Source of the DNA: Streptomyces sp. NRRL S-87
GTDB lineage: Bacteria > Actinomycetota > Actinomycetes > Streptomycetales > Streptomycetaceae
Reading direction: 5' to 3'
Length of the DNA: 64,000 nt
NCBI RefSeq assembly: GCF_000719335.1
Contig: NZ_JOGB01000036.1
Location: forward strand, 1-64,000
Shown: piece by piece, positions 43,079 to 51,274 of the stretch
How the letters are laid out: the number at the start of each line of letters is the position of its first letter
Numbering within the stretch: the stretch's first letter is position 1
Made by a program: the position numbers and the translations under genes
Notes under the pieces: model-generated
Database searches by the model: none
Told to the model about the DNA's origin: nothing
Seen by the model: the letters and a program-made list of their open reading frames with translations, nothing else

Positions 43079-44262
43079 GCCGGCCCGTCGAGATCGGCGG
43101 GGGCGGACTGGCCGAGCTGACCTGCGCCCGGCTGCTGGCCGGGCGCGGGCACCGGATCCGCCTGCCACCGCCCGGGCCCGGCGCGGCGGGGGCGGTGGCG
43201 GCCGGTGCGGGCACGCCGGGAACGGCAGGGCAGGGCAGGACGGGCCCGGGTACTGCGGGGTCCCGGCCGCTGCTGCTCACCGGGCCGGCCCTGGAACTGC
43301 TGGACTCCCTGTGGGGTCCGGGACTCCTCGACGGCACCTGGGAGGTGACGCACCGCCAGGTGCGCTGGGGCGACGGGCCGCCGGCCCGGTTCGCGCAGCC
43401 GGGCCGGGTGGTGGACGGGGTCGAACTGGCCCTCCGCATGCGCGAGCGGCTGGCGGAGCACGACACGGACCCGGGCGCGGCGGATCCGTGGGAGGGCCCG
43501 CCCTGCTGGGTGGTGACCGCCCGCGCGGACCGGCCGCCGGCGCGCTCCTCGCCGTGGGGACCGAGCCGCACGCCGACCGGCGGGGAGCCTGCCGGGGCAC
43601 CCGTCGAGCCGGCCGTTCCGCCCCCGGTCCGGTCCCCCGCCGCGGAGGTCACCCCGGAGCCCGAACGGGTCGCCGGGCGGCGCAGGTTGCTGGCAGGGAC
43701 GGCGCCGCTGCGCGTCGGCGCCGACGAGCGCACCGCGGTCCTCGGCACCGCCGAGGGGGGCTGGGCGCACCTCACCCCGCTCGGGTGCGGCGCCGCGCTC
43801 GTCCAGGCGATGGTGCCCGGTCCGGCCGGGGACCCCGTCGCCCTGCTGGCCCGCCTGGCCGCCGAGACCGGCCTGGGTGCGCTCCTGCGCCGCCCGCCCC
43901 GGTCCGCCACCGCCATCCCGGCCGCCCCGCTGCTGCACCCGTCCCCCGCCACGGCGCCCGCCGGGGACGCCCCGGGCCGGCTGCTCGTGGGGGCCGGAGC
44001 CATCCGGTACGACCCGCTCAGCGGCACCGGGACCGCGCAGGCCCTGCGTACCGGCATCCTGGCCGCGGCCGTCGTCGACGCGGCCGCACGGGGAAGCGCC
44101 CCGCCGCGCGCGCTGTGCGCGCACTACGCCGCCCGGCTGCGCGCCGCGTACGCCGAGCACCAGCGCAGCTGCGCCCGGTTGTACGGGAGCGCCTTCCCCG
44201 GGCCCGCCTGGTCGGACGAACTCGACGCCGCGCGGGCGTGCGCCGCGCCCAGCCGGGGGTGA
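43075..44262 (+). CDS. LodB/QhpG-like FAD-dependent maturation flavoprotein
   Basis: 395 residues. The N-terminal EIGGGGLAELTCARLLAGRG is a dinucleotide-binding fold, and VGAGAIRYDPLSGTGTAQAL near 300 matches the second FAD motif (G-D-A-x-x-x-D-P-x-x-G-x-G) of halogenase-like monooxygenases. LodB, GoxB and QhpG are of this type and hydroxylate or oxidise the Trp precursor of CTQ. The protein is short for the family, with Pro-rich inserts (about 45-65 and 160-200), so part of the substrate domain may be reduced. The start GTG 43075 overlaps the upstream stop codon. Confidence 0.7.
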   Translation: MSRPVEIGGGGLAELTCARLLAGRGHRIRLPPPGPGAAGAVAAGAGTPGTAGQGRTGPGTAGSRPLLLTGPALELLDSLWGPGLLDGTWEVTHRQVRWGDGPPARFAQPGRVVDGVELALRMRERLAEHDTDPGAADPWEGPPCWVVTARADRPPARSSPWGPSRTPTGGEPAGAPVEPAVPPPVRSPAAEVTPEPERVAGRRRLLAGTAPLRVGADERTAVLGTAEGGWAHLTPLGCGAALVQAMVPGPAGDPVALLARLAAETGLGALLRRPPRSATAIPAAPLLHPSPATAPAGDAPGRLLVGAGAIRYDPLSGTGTAQALRTGILAAAVVDAAARGSAPPRALCAHYAARLRAAYAEHQRSCARLYGSAFPGPAWSDELDAARACAAPSRG

Positions 44263-44369
44263 CCTGGACGGGGCCCGCTCCCCCACCGGGCGGGGCGCCG
44301 GACCGGCCGCTACCGCCGGGCGGGGGTCCTCGTGGTCGCCCAGGGTGCCCCTCGGGCGGGGGGAACACA

Positions 44370-44790
44370 GGCTGCAAGTGGAGGGCCCTGCCCTCCGACT
44401 ACCCTCCATGGCGCACGGTCTGGGGTTTCATGGCCCGCTGGACCGCGGCTGGCGTCGTCGGGCATATCCGCGATCACCTACGCGGCCGGATCCGCCGCGA
44501 CATGGGCAACGGGCCTCGTGCCGTCGCCATGGTCGTCGATTCCCAGAGCGTGAAGGCCGCTGAGACCGTCGGCAAGGACTCACGCGGCTACGACGCCGCG
44601 AAAAAGATCAGTGGCAGGAAGCGCCACCTCGTAGTGGACACCCGAGGGCTCCCGTTGCTGGTCATGGTGACGCCCGCCGATATGACCGACCGTGACGCCG
44701 CGAAGGAAGTCCTCCTCCGCCTCCGCCTCATGCACCCTGAATCACCATCGTCTGGGCCGACTCTGCCTACGCCGGCGAGCCGCCAGGCGT
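44370..44790 (+). pseudogene. IS5-type transposase remnant (middle part, frameshifted)
   Basis: An open frame with W-R-A-L-P, D-S-Q-S-V-K, D-A-A-K-K and G-R-K-R-H-L-V-V-D-T-R-G is the DDE-domain start of an IS5-type transposase. It lacks the N-terminal part. At about 44742 the frame breaks: the next catalytic block, I-T-I-V-W-A-D-S-A-Y-A-G, continues in another frame and soon ends. Not functional. Confidence 0.8.
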
Positions 44791-44924
44791 GAATCCGGTG
44801 TTCCAGACGACATCGCCTACCCCGTATGTGCGGTAGGCCGTGTAGCTGTCGCGGTAGGTGTCTGGCACCGCCCGGGCGGCGAGATGAAGCGACTGGGTAT
44901 CCGCCACACTGTCGCTGCCTGGTG

Positions 44925-45035
44925 GACCACATCTGCTCCATCCCGACGCAGCATGGTCAGCAGCTTGCCGAAGCAGCGCGGGCTCAGTCCCGCGAACGGG
45001 GCTATCCAGGACGGCTCCGACGCCGTGATCACACT
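44925..45035 (-). pseudogene. N-terminal fragment of a second IS transposase, minus strand
   Basis: About 36 codons (V-I-T-A-S-E-P-S-W-I-A-P-F, then L-S-P-R-C-F-G-K-L) match the start of a different actinobacterial IS transposase with an HTH domain. The similarity ends abruptly on the 3' side. The C-terminal part of a transposase of the same type lies 1.2 kb away on the opposite strand (46276-46635). Confidence 0.6.
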
Positions 45036-45134
45036 CGCCACTTCATGATCATCACCCGAGCTGGCTCCATGCCGTGACAATCCCGCAGCTACGCTGACCG
45101 GGGCAGTCCACAGTGAGTAAGACCGGGGGAAACC

Positions 45135-45686
45135 GTGAACCGACCGCTGCTGTTCCTCGACGTGGACGGGCCACTCAACCCTTACGCAGCCAAGCCGGAG
45201 AGACGTCCCGACGGCTACACCACAATCCGAGTTCCCAGGAACGACGCCCATGGGGACGACAGGGGCCTCTCGTCCCGACGGCGCCCCCTGCGGGTCTGGC
45301 TCAACCCAGAGCACGGGCGAAACCTGCTCCAGCTCGGTTTCGAGCTGTGCTGGGCCACCACATGGATGGACGACGCCAACCGGTGGATCGCACCGGTCCT
45401 CGGCCTTCCGGAACTTCCCTTCGTCGACTTCGGCGACGTCCTACTTCAAGAACGCCCCGATGGAGTCCACTGGAAAACCGGACCGCTGGTGGACTACGCA
45501 GACGGCCGTCCTTTCGCCTGGGTGGACGACGAACAGAGCGAGCTGGACCAGACGTACGTGACCGCCCACCACCAGGGAACCGGGCTCCTGCACCACGTCA
45601 ACCCACGGATCGGCCTCCGGGAGAACGACTTCCACACGCTCGCCGGCTTCGCCCGGTCCCTGAGCACCTCACGAACCACCAGCTGA
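45135..45686 (+). CDS. HAD-like hydrolase domain protein
   Basis: 183 residues beginning LLFLDVDGPLNPY, the HAD motif I (DxD), with an ATTW motif II-like segment and a late W-V-D-D-E acidic motif. This small group is common in Streptomyces and related to the HAD domains found in RNA repair proteins; substrates are unknown. GTG 45135 follows GGGGGAAA. The gene is intact although surrounded by transposase fragments. Confidence 0.75.
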   Translation: MNRPLLFLDVDGPLNPYAAKPERRPDGYTTIRVPRNDAHGDDRGLSSRRRPLRVWLNPEHGRNLLQLGFELCWATTWMDDANRWIAPVLGLPELPFVDFGDVLLQERPDGVHWKTGPLVDYADGRPFAWVDDEQSELDQTYVTAHHQGTGLLHHVNPRIGLRENDFHTLAGFARSLSTSRTTS

Positions 45687-45736
45687 GCACCCCACCAGCT
45701 CTTCAGACCGCTCCGCACCCGCAGCCAAGATCTTTG

Positions 45737-45799
45737 CGGGACAGCCCTTAGCCATGATCTACGCTTTCGAACCGTTTCGCGCGTTTAAGGGCTGTCCCG
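45737..45799. mobile_element. MITE-like 63-bp element with 14-bp terminal inverted repeats
   Basis: CGGGACAGCCCTTA (45737-45750) and TAAGGGCTGTCCCG (45786-45799) are perfect inverted repeats around 35 bp of less GC-rich sequence. GGGCTGTCCC ends are common for Streptomyces insertion sequences, so this is likely a non-autonomous derivative or the two fused ends of a lost IS. It could also act as a hairpin terminator for the HAD gene. Confidence 0.6.
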
Positions 45800-45912
45800 T
45801 ATCTGCTGGTCACGGAGCTGCCCACGCTGCGGAAACTGCGTAGCTACTGAGTTCGCGGTTCCGGTATCGTCCGGTCTCTCGACCCGCCAGACCAGCGGCC
45901 TAGTGTTCAGAG

Positions 45913-46272
45913 ATGCACATGACCAGCCAGCAAGCAACGACGACCCTGTGGCGCCCCGCCGGCCCCAAGGAGCTGGATCTTGTTCGGCAGCTGAACTACC
46001 GTGCGTGGCCGCCCCGGCTGCCTGAGCAGCCGATTTTCTACCCGGTCCTGAACGAGGACTATGCGATCAGGATCGCGCGGGACTGGAACGTGAAGCACGA
46101 CGGCGCCGGCTTCGTCACTCGTTTTGAGGTCGAGTCGGAGTTCTTGAGCCGGTATCCCGTCCAGCAGGCCGGCGGGCAGACGATCCTCGAGCTCTGGGTT
46201 CCGGCTGAGGAGCTGGACGACTTCAACGCCCACATCGTCGGCGAGATCCAGGTGGTCCACGAGTTCCGCTGA
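45913..46272 (+). CDS. ADP-ribosylation/crystallin J1-like protein
   Basis: 119 residues of a small family annotated under that name in actinomycetes: T-L-W-R-P-x-G-P-x-E-L, then R-A-W-P-P-R-L-P-E-Q-P-I-F-Y-P-V-L-N, R-F-E-V, and E-L-W-V-P-A-E-E-L near the end. No enzymatic activity is established and the catalytic residues of ADP-ribosylglycohydrolases are not evident. ATG 45913 is used; ATG 45919 is also possible. The stop is followed within a few bases by a transposase fragment, so an IS inserted right behind it. Confidence 0.7.
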   Translation: MHMTSQQATTTLWRPAGPKELDLVRQLNYRAWPPRLPEQPIFYPVLNEDYAIRIARDWNVKHDGAGFVTRFEVESEFLSRYPVQQAGGQTILELWVPAEELDDFNAHIVGEIQVVHEFR

Positions 46273-46275
46273 GGC

Positions 46276-46635
46276 GGGAAGGGATTGCCCGTCGTCGTGG
46301 TCGGCCGACCGCTTCCCGGCAACCGCAATGACTGCAAAGCCTGGGAGGAGACCGGGGCCAAGGCCGCCGTCGTCGGCAACACCATGACGATCGGCGACGG
46401 CGGCCACCCGGGCACTGGCCTCGTGATGCCTCACCGCCGTCGCAAGGGCGAGGAACTACCCGAATGGAAGCAGGCACACAACAAGTGCCACAAGCAGGTC
46501 CGGGCCCGCGTCGAGCACACCTTCGCCCGCATGAAGACCTGGAAGATCCTCCGCGACTGCCGCCTCAAAGGCGATGGAGTCCACCACGCCATGCGCGGCA
46601 TCGCCCGCCTGCACAACCTCGCTCTCGCCGGATAA
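46276..46635 (+). pseudogene. C-terminal fragment of an IS transposase
   Basis: About 117 codons: G-N-R-N-D-C-K-A-W, G-D-G-G-H-P-G-T-G-L-V-M-P-H-R-R-R, then H-K-Q-V-R-A-R-V-E-H-T-F-A-R-M-K-T-W-K with the catalytic Glu, ending in H-N-L-A-L-A-G. This is the last third of a DDE transposase; the N-terminal two thirds are absent. It may be the other end of the element whose start survives at 44925-45035. Confidence 0.8.
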
Positions 46636-46790
46636 GCGAGCGAGACGTCCATACGGTCCTGAGTACGCGTCAGGCCGCCCCCGTTCACTGCCAGGCGGCC
46701 GCCACCTATGTGCCGCACCAGCCTATGCCTCGCCCCCGGCGAAGGGGAAGCATTCCTTCTGGGTTCACAAACAGGCACTCAACTTGTCGT

Positions 46791-47216
46791 TTAACCGTCG
46801 AGTGGCTCCTGCATCGCCTCGTGGACCGCGAGTTCCTCTGGAGTGCCGAAGAAGGCCGGCCCGCAGCCGACGGGAAGGCGCTCCAAAACCATGGCGATGG
46901 CTTGCGAGACCGTCTCCGCAGGCCCCACGTCCTGAGAGCGGAGAGGACCTGATACCCAGTAGCTGCCTCCGGCAGCAGGCTGGATGTAGGGGATGTCCCA
47001 CGTCCACCGTTGTTCGGTGCAGCGGCTGAAGTGCAGCTCGCCCATGCCGGTCCAGGGGAACAGCTGCCGCAGGCGCGGTTCGGCGTAAGCGGCTTCCAGC
47101 AGCTCCGGGCGCACGCGTCCGTCAGCGCGGACCTTCTCCCAACCTGCTTCGACAGCGTCACCGCTCGATGGCCCCAGTGTCATGGGGACATCATCATCGT
47201 CATCCCTGAGGCTCAC
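46791..47216 (-). CDS. DUF6193-family protein
   Basis: 141 residues with W-E-K-V-R-A-D-G-R-V-R-P-E-L-L-E-A-A-Y-A-E-P and G-E-L-H-F-S-R-C-T-E, the core of DUF6193, a family annotated near natural-product genes but without known activity. The GTG start at 47216 falls inside the 3' end of the transposase pseudogene, so the original N-terminus may have been replaced by the IS insertion. The acidic D-D-D-D-D start supports this; ATG at 47183 is an alternative. Confidence 0.65.
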   Translation of the reverse strand: MSLRDDDDDVPMTLGPSSGDAVEAGWEKVRADGRVRPELLEAAYAEPRLRQLFPWTGMGELHFSRCTEQRWTWDIPYIQPAAGGSYWVSGPLRSQDVGPAETVSQAIAMVLERLPVGCGPAFFGTPEELAVHEAMQEPLDG

Positions 47217-48631
47217 CGCGTGGGGTGGGGCTTATTCGTCGCGGTTTGGTGCCGACCTTGTGGTGGGCGGGTCGGGTGTAAGACTCGCCGGTGGCGAGGA
47301 CGCGGCCGACGTCGTAGCGGGTGGCCACCTGTCGATTCTTCGAGCCGAGCGGGCGGCCGGGGCCGGGCCTGGTGGGCTTTGGTGCACCGGCTGGCGTGCC
47401 TGTCTTCGCACGGAGGTTCCTGAACCCCCGCCGGACTCGAGCTGGGGTGAGTCTGTTCGGTTCGGCCGGCCGCTCCCATGGTCGGCGGAGGTCCCGCGCG
47501 AGCGGGCGGGCGAGGCGGAGCTGGGCGTGTGCGGCCAGGACGAGCCAGGTCCAGCGGTCGGCCGCCGCAGAGTCCCGCAGCTTCGGCCTGTCCAGCCGAG
47601 AGTCTGCTTGAGACGGCGAAAGGTGTGTTCCACGTCGAAGCGGCGCAAGAAGGCCTGCCAGCACCGGTCGACGTCGGCAGGGCCGGCTCCGGTGCCCACC
47701 ACCACAGCCAGACGGGCTTGTTCACCCCGCCGCTGGGCAGCTTCTCGACCGCCAGGTGGATCACGGTGCCCTCGATGATGGGCAACGGTCCCTCGTGGTC
47801 GAGCCAGGCTGCCCGGCGGGTCAGGCGAGGGTGGAGCCGGTCCCACGCCTGTGCGGTGGCCGTCCCGTACCGGCCGGTGTTGGTGACGGTGACCGCGGTC
47901 GTCTCGCTCCATGTGGCCGGGTCGCCGAAGACGAACTCGCCCGGCACGGGCTTGCGCATGACCCGGTCCAGGTCCCCCTCCCGCCACTGGTCGGCGTCCA
48001 CGAGACGTTGTACGACCTCTCGGACTTGATCGGCGGTGATCGCAGCCCAGTCAGCGCCGGGTCCCAAGCGAATCGCGTCCAGCAGTGCTGTCCACGAGGT
48101 GCGGCCGGTCTCCAGGGCGGCGACGATCGAGTACGGCCAGCCGGGCACCCTCTGATGCTTGCCCAGGCCGCGGCCGAAGGTATGGCAGAAGGAGCGGTCC
48201 GAGGAGGTGTCGGCGTCCGGCCGCAACCACGGCGAGACGTCCACCGCCAGCACCAGCCGACCGTCACCGGCTCGCGGAAGCGGGACACCGGTCAGCGCTC
48301 GCCGCAGCCGGGCGACGTCGATCCGACCGTGGTTGATCCCGGAGTACAAGGCCCCGTGCCCGCGCCGATGCTCGGGCGCGAGCGCCAAGTCCACGAGAGT
48401 GCGGACCGGACCGTCGGTACACAGCAACGCGTCGGACAACTCGAACAGAGCGTCGCTCCGGGCGGTTAGACACGCGTACAGCTCCGCGCGGAACTCCACC
48501 ACCGTCAACGCGCCTCGTCCAACTTCATGCTCGACCAGTCCCACGATCCCGGCCTCCATACTGCGCTGGCTCAGCACAGGATCGGCCCGCGGCGCCTCAC
48601 ACCGCTCGTGAACTGGGAAAACATCGAGCAA
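47200..48631 (-). pseudogene. Transposase pseudogene with two single-base frameshifts
   Basis: The first about 310 codons (from 48631) encode a transposase with D-V-S-P-W-L-R-P-D-A as the first catalytic block. Near 47700 the frame shifts (W-W-W-A-P against the expected V-G-T-G-A-G), and homologous sequence continues as R-F-D-V-E-H-T-F-R-R-L-K in a second frame. Near 47590 it shifts again to P-K-L-R-D-S-A-A-A-D-R-W-T-W-L, running to 47200. Each break is explained by one missing base. The type is the large, single-gene transposase common in Streptomyces. Confidence 0.82.
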
Positions 48632-48670
48632 GTTCGACCCTCGTTCGACGGCGAACCATAAACGACAAGC

Positions 48671-49834
48671 TCAACCGTGGGGCTGTGCGAGGGCGCTGTC
48701 GAGGACGTCGAAGAGTCGCTCGACGTCCTGGCGGGTGGTGTGGAGGTGAGGGCTGATGCGGAGGGACGTGCCGCGGGCCCCGACGAACACGTCCGCCTCC
48801 GCCAGCTCCGCCACCACGCGCCCCCGCAGGTCTTCGGGGACCGTGATGCCCAGCATGTGCGGTCCGCGCGGGACGGGCGTGGGCAGCGCCCGTTCGCGGG
48901 CCTCGGCGGCGACGAGGGCGGTGACGACCGACAGGGCGTCGGCGACGGCGGGAACCGTCCAGGCCGACAGCTGCCGCAGGGCGGCGGTGGCCATCGGGGT
49001 GAGTTCGAACGCGGTCCGTCCGCCCGCGTCGAAGCGCCGGGCGCCGGGCTGGTAGTCCGCGCGGTAGTCCACCAGTCGGGCGAAGTCCTCGGAGCCCTCG
49101 CGCAGGATCCAGTTCTCCTCCAGCGGCCGCCCCTGCTGGTGCTCGGGAGCGACGTAGAGATAGCCGAGCCCGAAGGGTCCCAGGAGCCACTTGTAGCCGA
49201 CGCTCACGACGAAGTCGGGGCGGAGCGCGCCCGTGTCGAGCGGCACGGCCCCGGCCGACTGGCTCGCGTCGACGACCAACGCGGCCCCGGCCGCGCGGGC
49301 GGCCCGGGCGACCGGTTCCAGATCCAGCAGGGCCCCGTCGGTCCAGTGGACCTGCGGTACCGAGACCACGGCCACGGTCTCGTCCAGGGCTCCGAGGACC
49401 GCCTCGGTCCACGTCCGGCCGCCGTCCCGCCGGACGGTGAGGAGGGAGGCCCCGGTCCGTTCGGCGAACCGCCACCACGTGTAGATGCCGGAGGGGTACT
49501 CGCCGTCGAGGACCAGGACGCGGCTTCCGGCGGGCGCGGTGAGATTGGCGGCGGCGACCGCGAGGCCGTAGCTGGTCGCCGGGACCAGGGCGATGTCGTC
49601 GGCGGTCGCCCCGATGAGCCCGGCGAAGAGGGCCCTGCGCTCCTCCGCCCCGTCGAACCAGTCGGCGGTGCGGATGCGCCACGGCTGGGCGCGCTTGCGC
49701 AGGGCCGCGTCGCCGGCGTCGCGGGCGGCCCGCAGGGTGGGTGCGAGGGACGCGGTGTTGAAGTAGGCGACGTGGTCGGGGATGTCGAAGAGGTCCCGAC
49801 CGGTGCCGAACGCCATGGGTCCCTCGCTCGTCAT
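48671..49834 (-). CDS. PLP-dependent class V aminotransferase-fold protein
   Basis: 387 residues. The fold-type I signature includes T-S-Y-G-L near residue 90, H-W-T-D-G-A-L, the PLP-ring Asp in VVDASQSAG and the Schiff-base Lys in VSVGYKWLLGPFG. Such proteins act as cysteine desulfurases, kynureninases or isopenicillin N epimerase-like enzymes; none is favoured. ATG 49834 has GGGGGAT upstream; ATG 49816 is possible. It lies 240 bp downstream of the beta-propeller gene on the same strand. Confidence 0.88.
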   Translation of the reverse strand: MTSEGPMAFGTGRDLFDIPDHVAYFNTASLAPTLRAARDAGDAALRKRAQPWRIRTADWFDGAEERRALFAGLIGATADDIALVPATSYGLAVAAANLTAPAGSRVLVLDGEYPSGIYTWWRFAERTGASLLTVRRDGGRTWTEAVLGALDETVAVVSVPQVHWTDGALLDLEPVARAARAAGAALVVDASQSAGAVPLDTGALRPDFVVSVGYKWLLGPFGLGYLYVAPEHQQGRPLEENWILREGSEDFARLVDYRADYQPGARRFDAGGRTAFELTPMATAALRQLSAWTVPAVADALSVVTALVAAEARERALPTPVPRGPHMLGITVPEDLRGRVVAELAEADVFVGARGTSLRISPHLHTTRQDVERLFDVLDSALAQPHG

Positions 49835-50074
49835 CCCGGATCCCCCTGACGCCGTCGGATCAACACGTCCCCACCGTGCCAGCACAGGGGCCCGCGGGGG
49901 CCACGACCTCGCCGGGGAGCCGCACGGAGCCGCCCAGGATCACCCGTCGTGGCGCCCCGGTCGACGTCCTCGCAGAGCGGCTGCGAGCCGCACGAGGGGC
50001 GCCGGGTCGGGTTCGGGAAGACCGTGCAGGGCCGTCCGGCTCGGGGGCCGCCGTGCCCCGTCCGGTGAGGGCGG

Positions 50075-51127
50075 TCAGGCGGGGCGCGGGACGTAGGCCA
50101 GGCCGTGGGCGCCGGGCTCGCCGAGCTTGGCGATGTCCAGCCGGGCCAGACGCTCCAGCGTTTCCAGGTCGACGACGTCGACGGTCGAGGAGACGACGCA
50201 GGACACGTAGCCGAGCCGGCCGTCAGGGGAGGAGGTGATGGTCAGCGGGAAGAGTCCGACCTCGACCTGGCCCACCTGCTTGCGGGTGTCGGCGCAGAAC
50301 ACGGTGAGGCGGCCCGGCGCGTGGCGTCCGAGCTGCGCCCCCGGGTCGGCCGTCATGCGCAGCTCGCCCGCGAGGAGCCTGCCCGTCGAGGTGAGGTGCA
50401 CCGGCAGGACGACGTCCTCCGTGGGCAGGGTGTCGACGACGGACGCCGCCCGGGGGTCGACCACGCGGATTCCGGTGGCCGGCCGCCCCTCGGCGCCGGC
50501 GGAGAAGTTGCCGTACGGCGCGGCGACGAAGGCGTGGGCGCCGTCGGCGGACACGGCGAGCCCCTCGCTGCCCGGGACGTCGACCTTCGCGGTGAGGACG
50601 CCCCGTTCGAGGTCCACGACGGACACGAACGGCGCTTCCTTGTTGGTGGCGTAACCCGTCCGCCCGGCGGGGTCGATCGCGAACCAGTGCGGGCCGGGCG
50701 CGTCCGTGTCGATCCGGCCCAGGGGCCGGCGGGTCGCCGTGTCGACCACCACGACACCGCCGGGCCGGTCCTGCCCGGCCTCCACGCTCACGTAGAGCCG
50801 CCCGCGCGCCGTGTCCAGCGCCAGCCCGTGGGGTCCGTGTTCCGGGGCGAGGTCGACGACCTCGACGATGCGGCGGCTGTCGGGATCGATGACCGCCAGC
50901 TCGGTTCGCCGGCCGCCGTTCGCGTGGTAGTAGCCCGAGTGGTAGGTCAGGGTGCACCACAGCAGTCGCTGTGTGGGGTCGTAGCACAACTCGTGCGGCT
51001 CGGCGGGGACCTGTACCGCGCCGAGGTGCCGGTCGGAGGCGGCGTCGAAGAACGAGACCGTCGGTCCGCTCTGGCTGACGACGGCGAGTACGTCGCCCTC
51101 TCGACCGGTACGGGGGGACTGCTGCAC
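50075..51127 (-). CDS. YncE/YVTN-type beta-propeller protein
   Basis: 350 residues made of about seven repeated blades, each with a pattern such as V-S-V-V-D-L-E-R-G or V-V-V-V-D-T-A-T-R followed by a G-x-x-A-x-D turn. There is no signal peptide after GTG 51127 (AGGAG five bases upstream), so it is probably cytoplasmic. Related propellers bind small ligands or act as lactonases. It diverges from the LysR gene, with a palindrome between them, and is likely its target. Confidence 0.8.
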   Translation of the reverse strand: MQQSPRTGREGDVLAVVSQSGPTVSFFDAASDRHLGAVQVPAEPHELCYDPTQRLLWCTLTYHSGYYHANGGRRTELAVIDPDSRRIVEVVDLAPEHGPHGLALDTARGRLYVSVEAGQDRPGGVVVVDTATRRPLGRIDTDAPGPHWFAIDPAGRTGYATNKEAPFVSVVDLERGVLTAKVDVPGSEGLAVSADGAHAFVAAPYGNFSAGAEGRPATGIRVVDPRAASVVDTLPTEDVVLPVHLTSTGRLLAGELRMTADPGAQLGRHAPGRLTVFCADTRKQVGQVEVGLFPLTITSSPDGRLGYVSCVVSSTVDVVDLETLERLARLDIAKLGEPGAHGLAYVPRPA

Positions 51128-51209
51128 AGCGGCTCCTAGAACGGGGCGAAGCGGGAGTGCCGCGCGTCTTCGCGGGCGTCTCCACTCTCCGGCGCCGGCG
51201 CCCGCGACA

Positions 51210-51239
51210 GCAATGCAAAGATGGGCAACCAATCATTGC
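51210..51239. promoter_or_regulatory. LysR-type operator candidate
   Basis: GCAATG (51210-51215) and CATTGC (51234-51239) form a perfect inverted repeat with an 18-bp AT-richer centre, in the 147-bp gap between the divergent beta-propeller and LysR genes. Position and symmetry fit autoregulation plus activation of the divergent gene, as usual for LysR proteins. Confidence 0.5.
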
Positions 51240-51274
51240 CGTACACGCAAGAACCCAGCTCAGGAGGCTCATTG

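Noticed and set aside
45687..45912. tRNA or small RNA gene in the gap after the HAD gene
   Set aside because: No cloverleaf could be drawn; the only strong structure is the inverted repeat 45737-45799.
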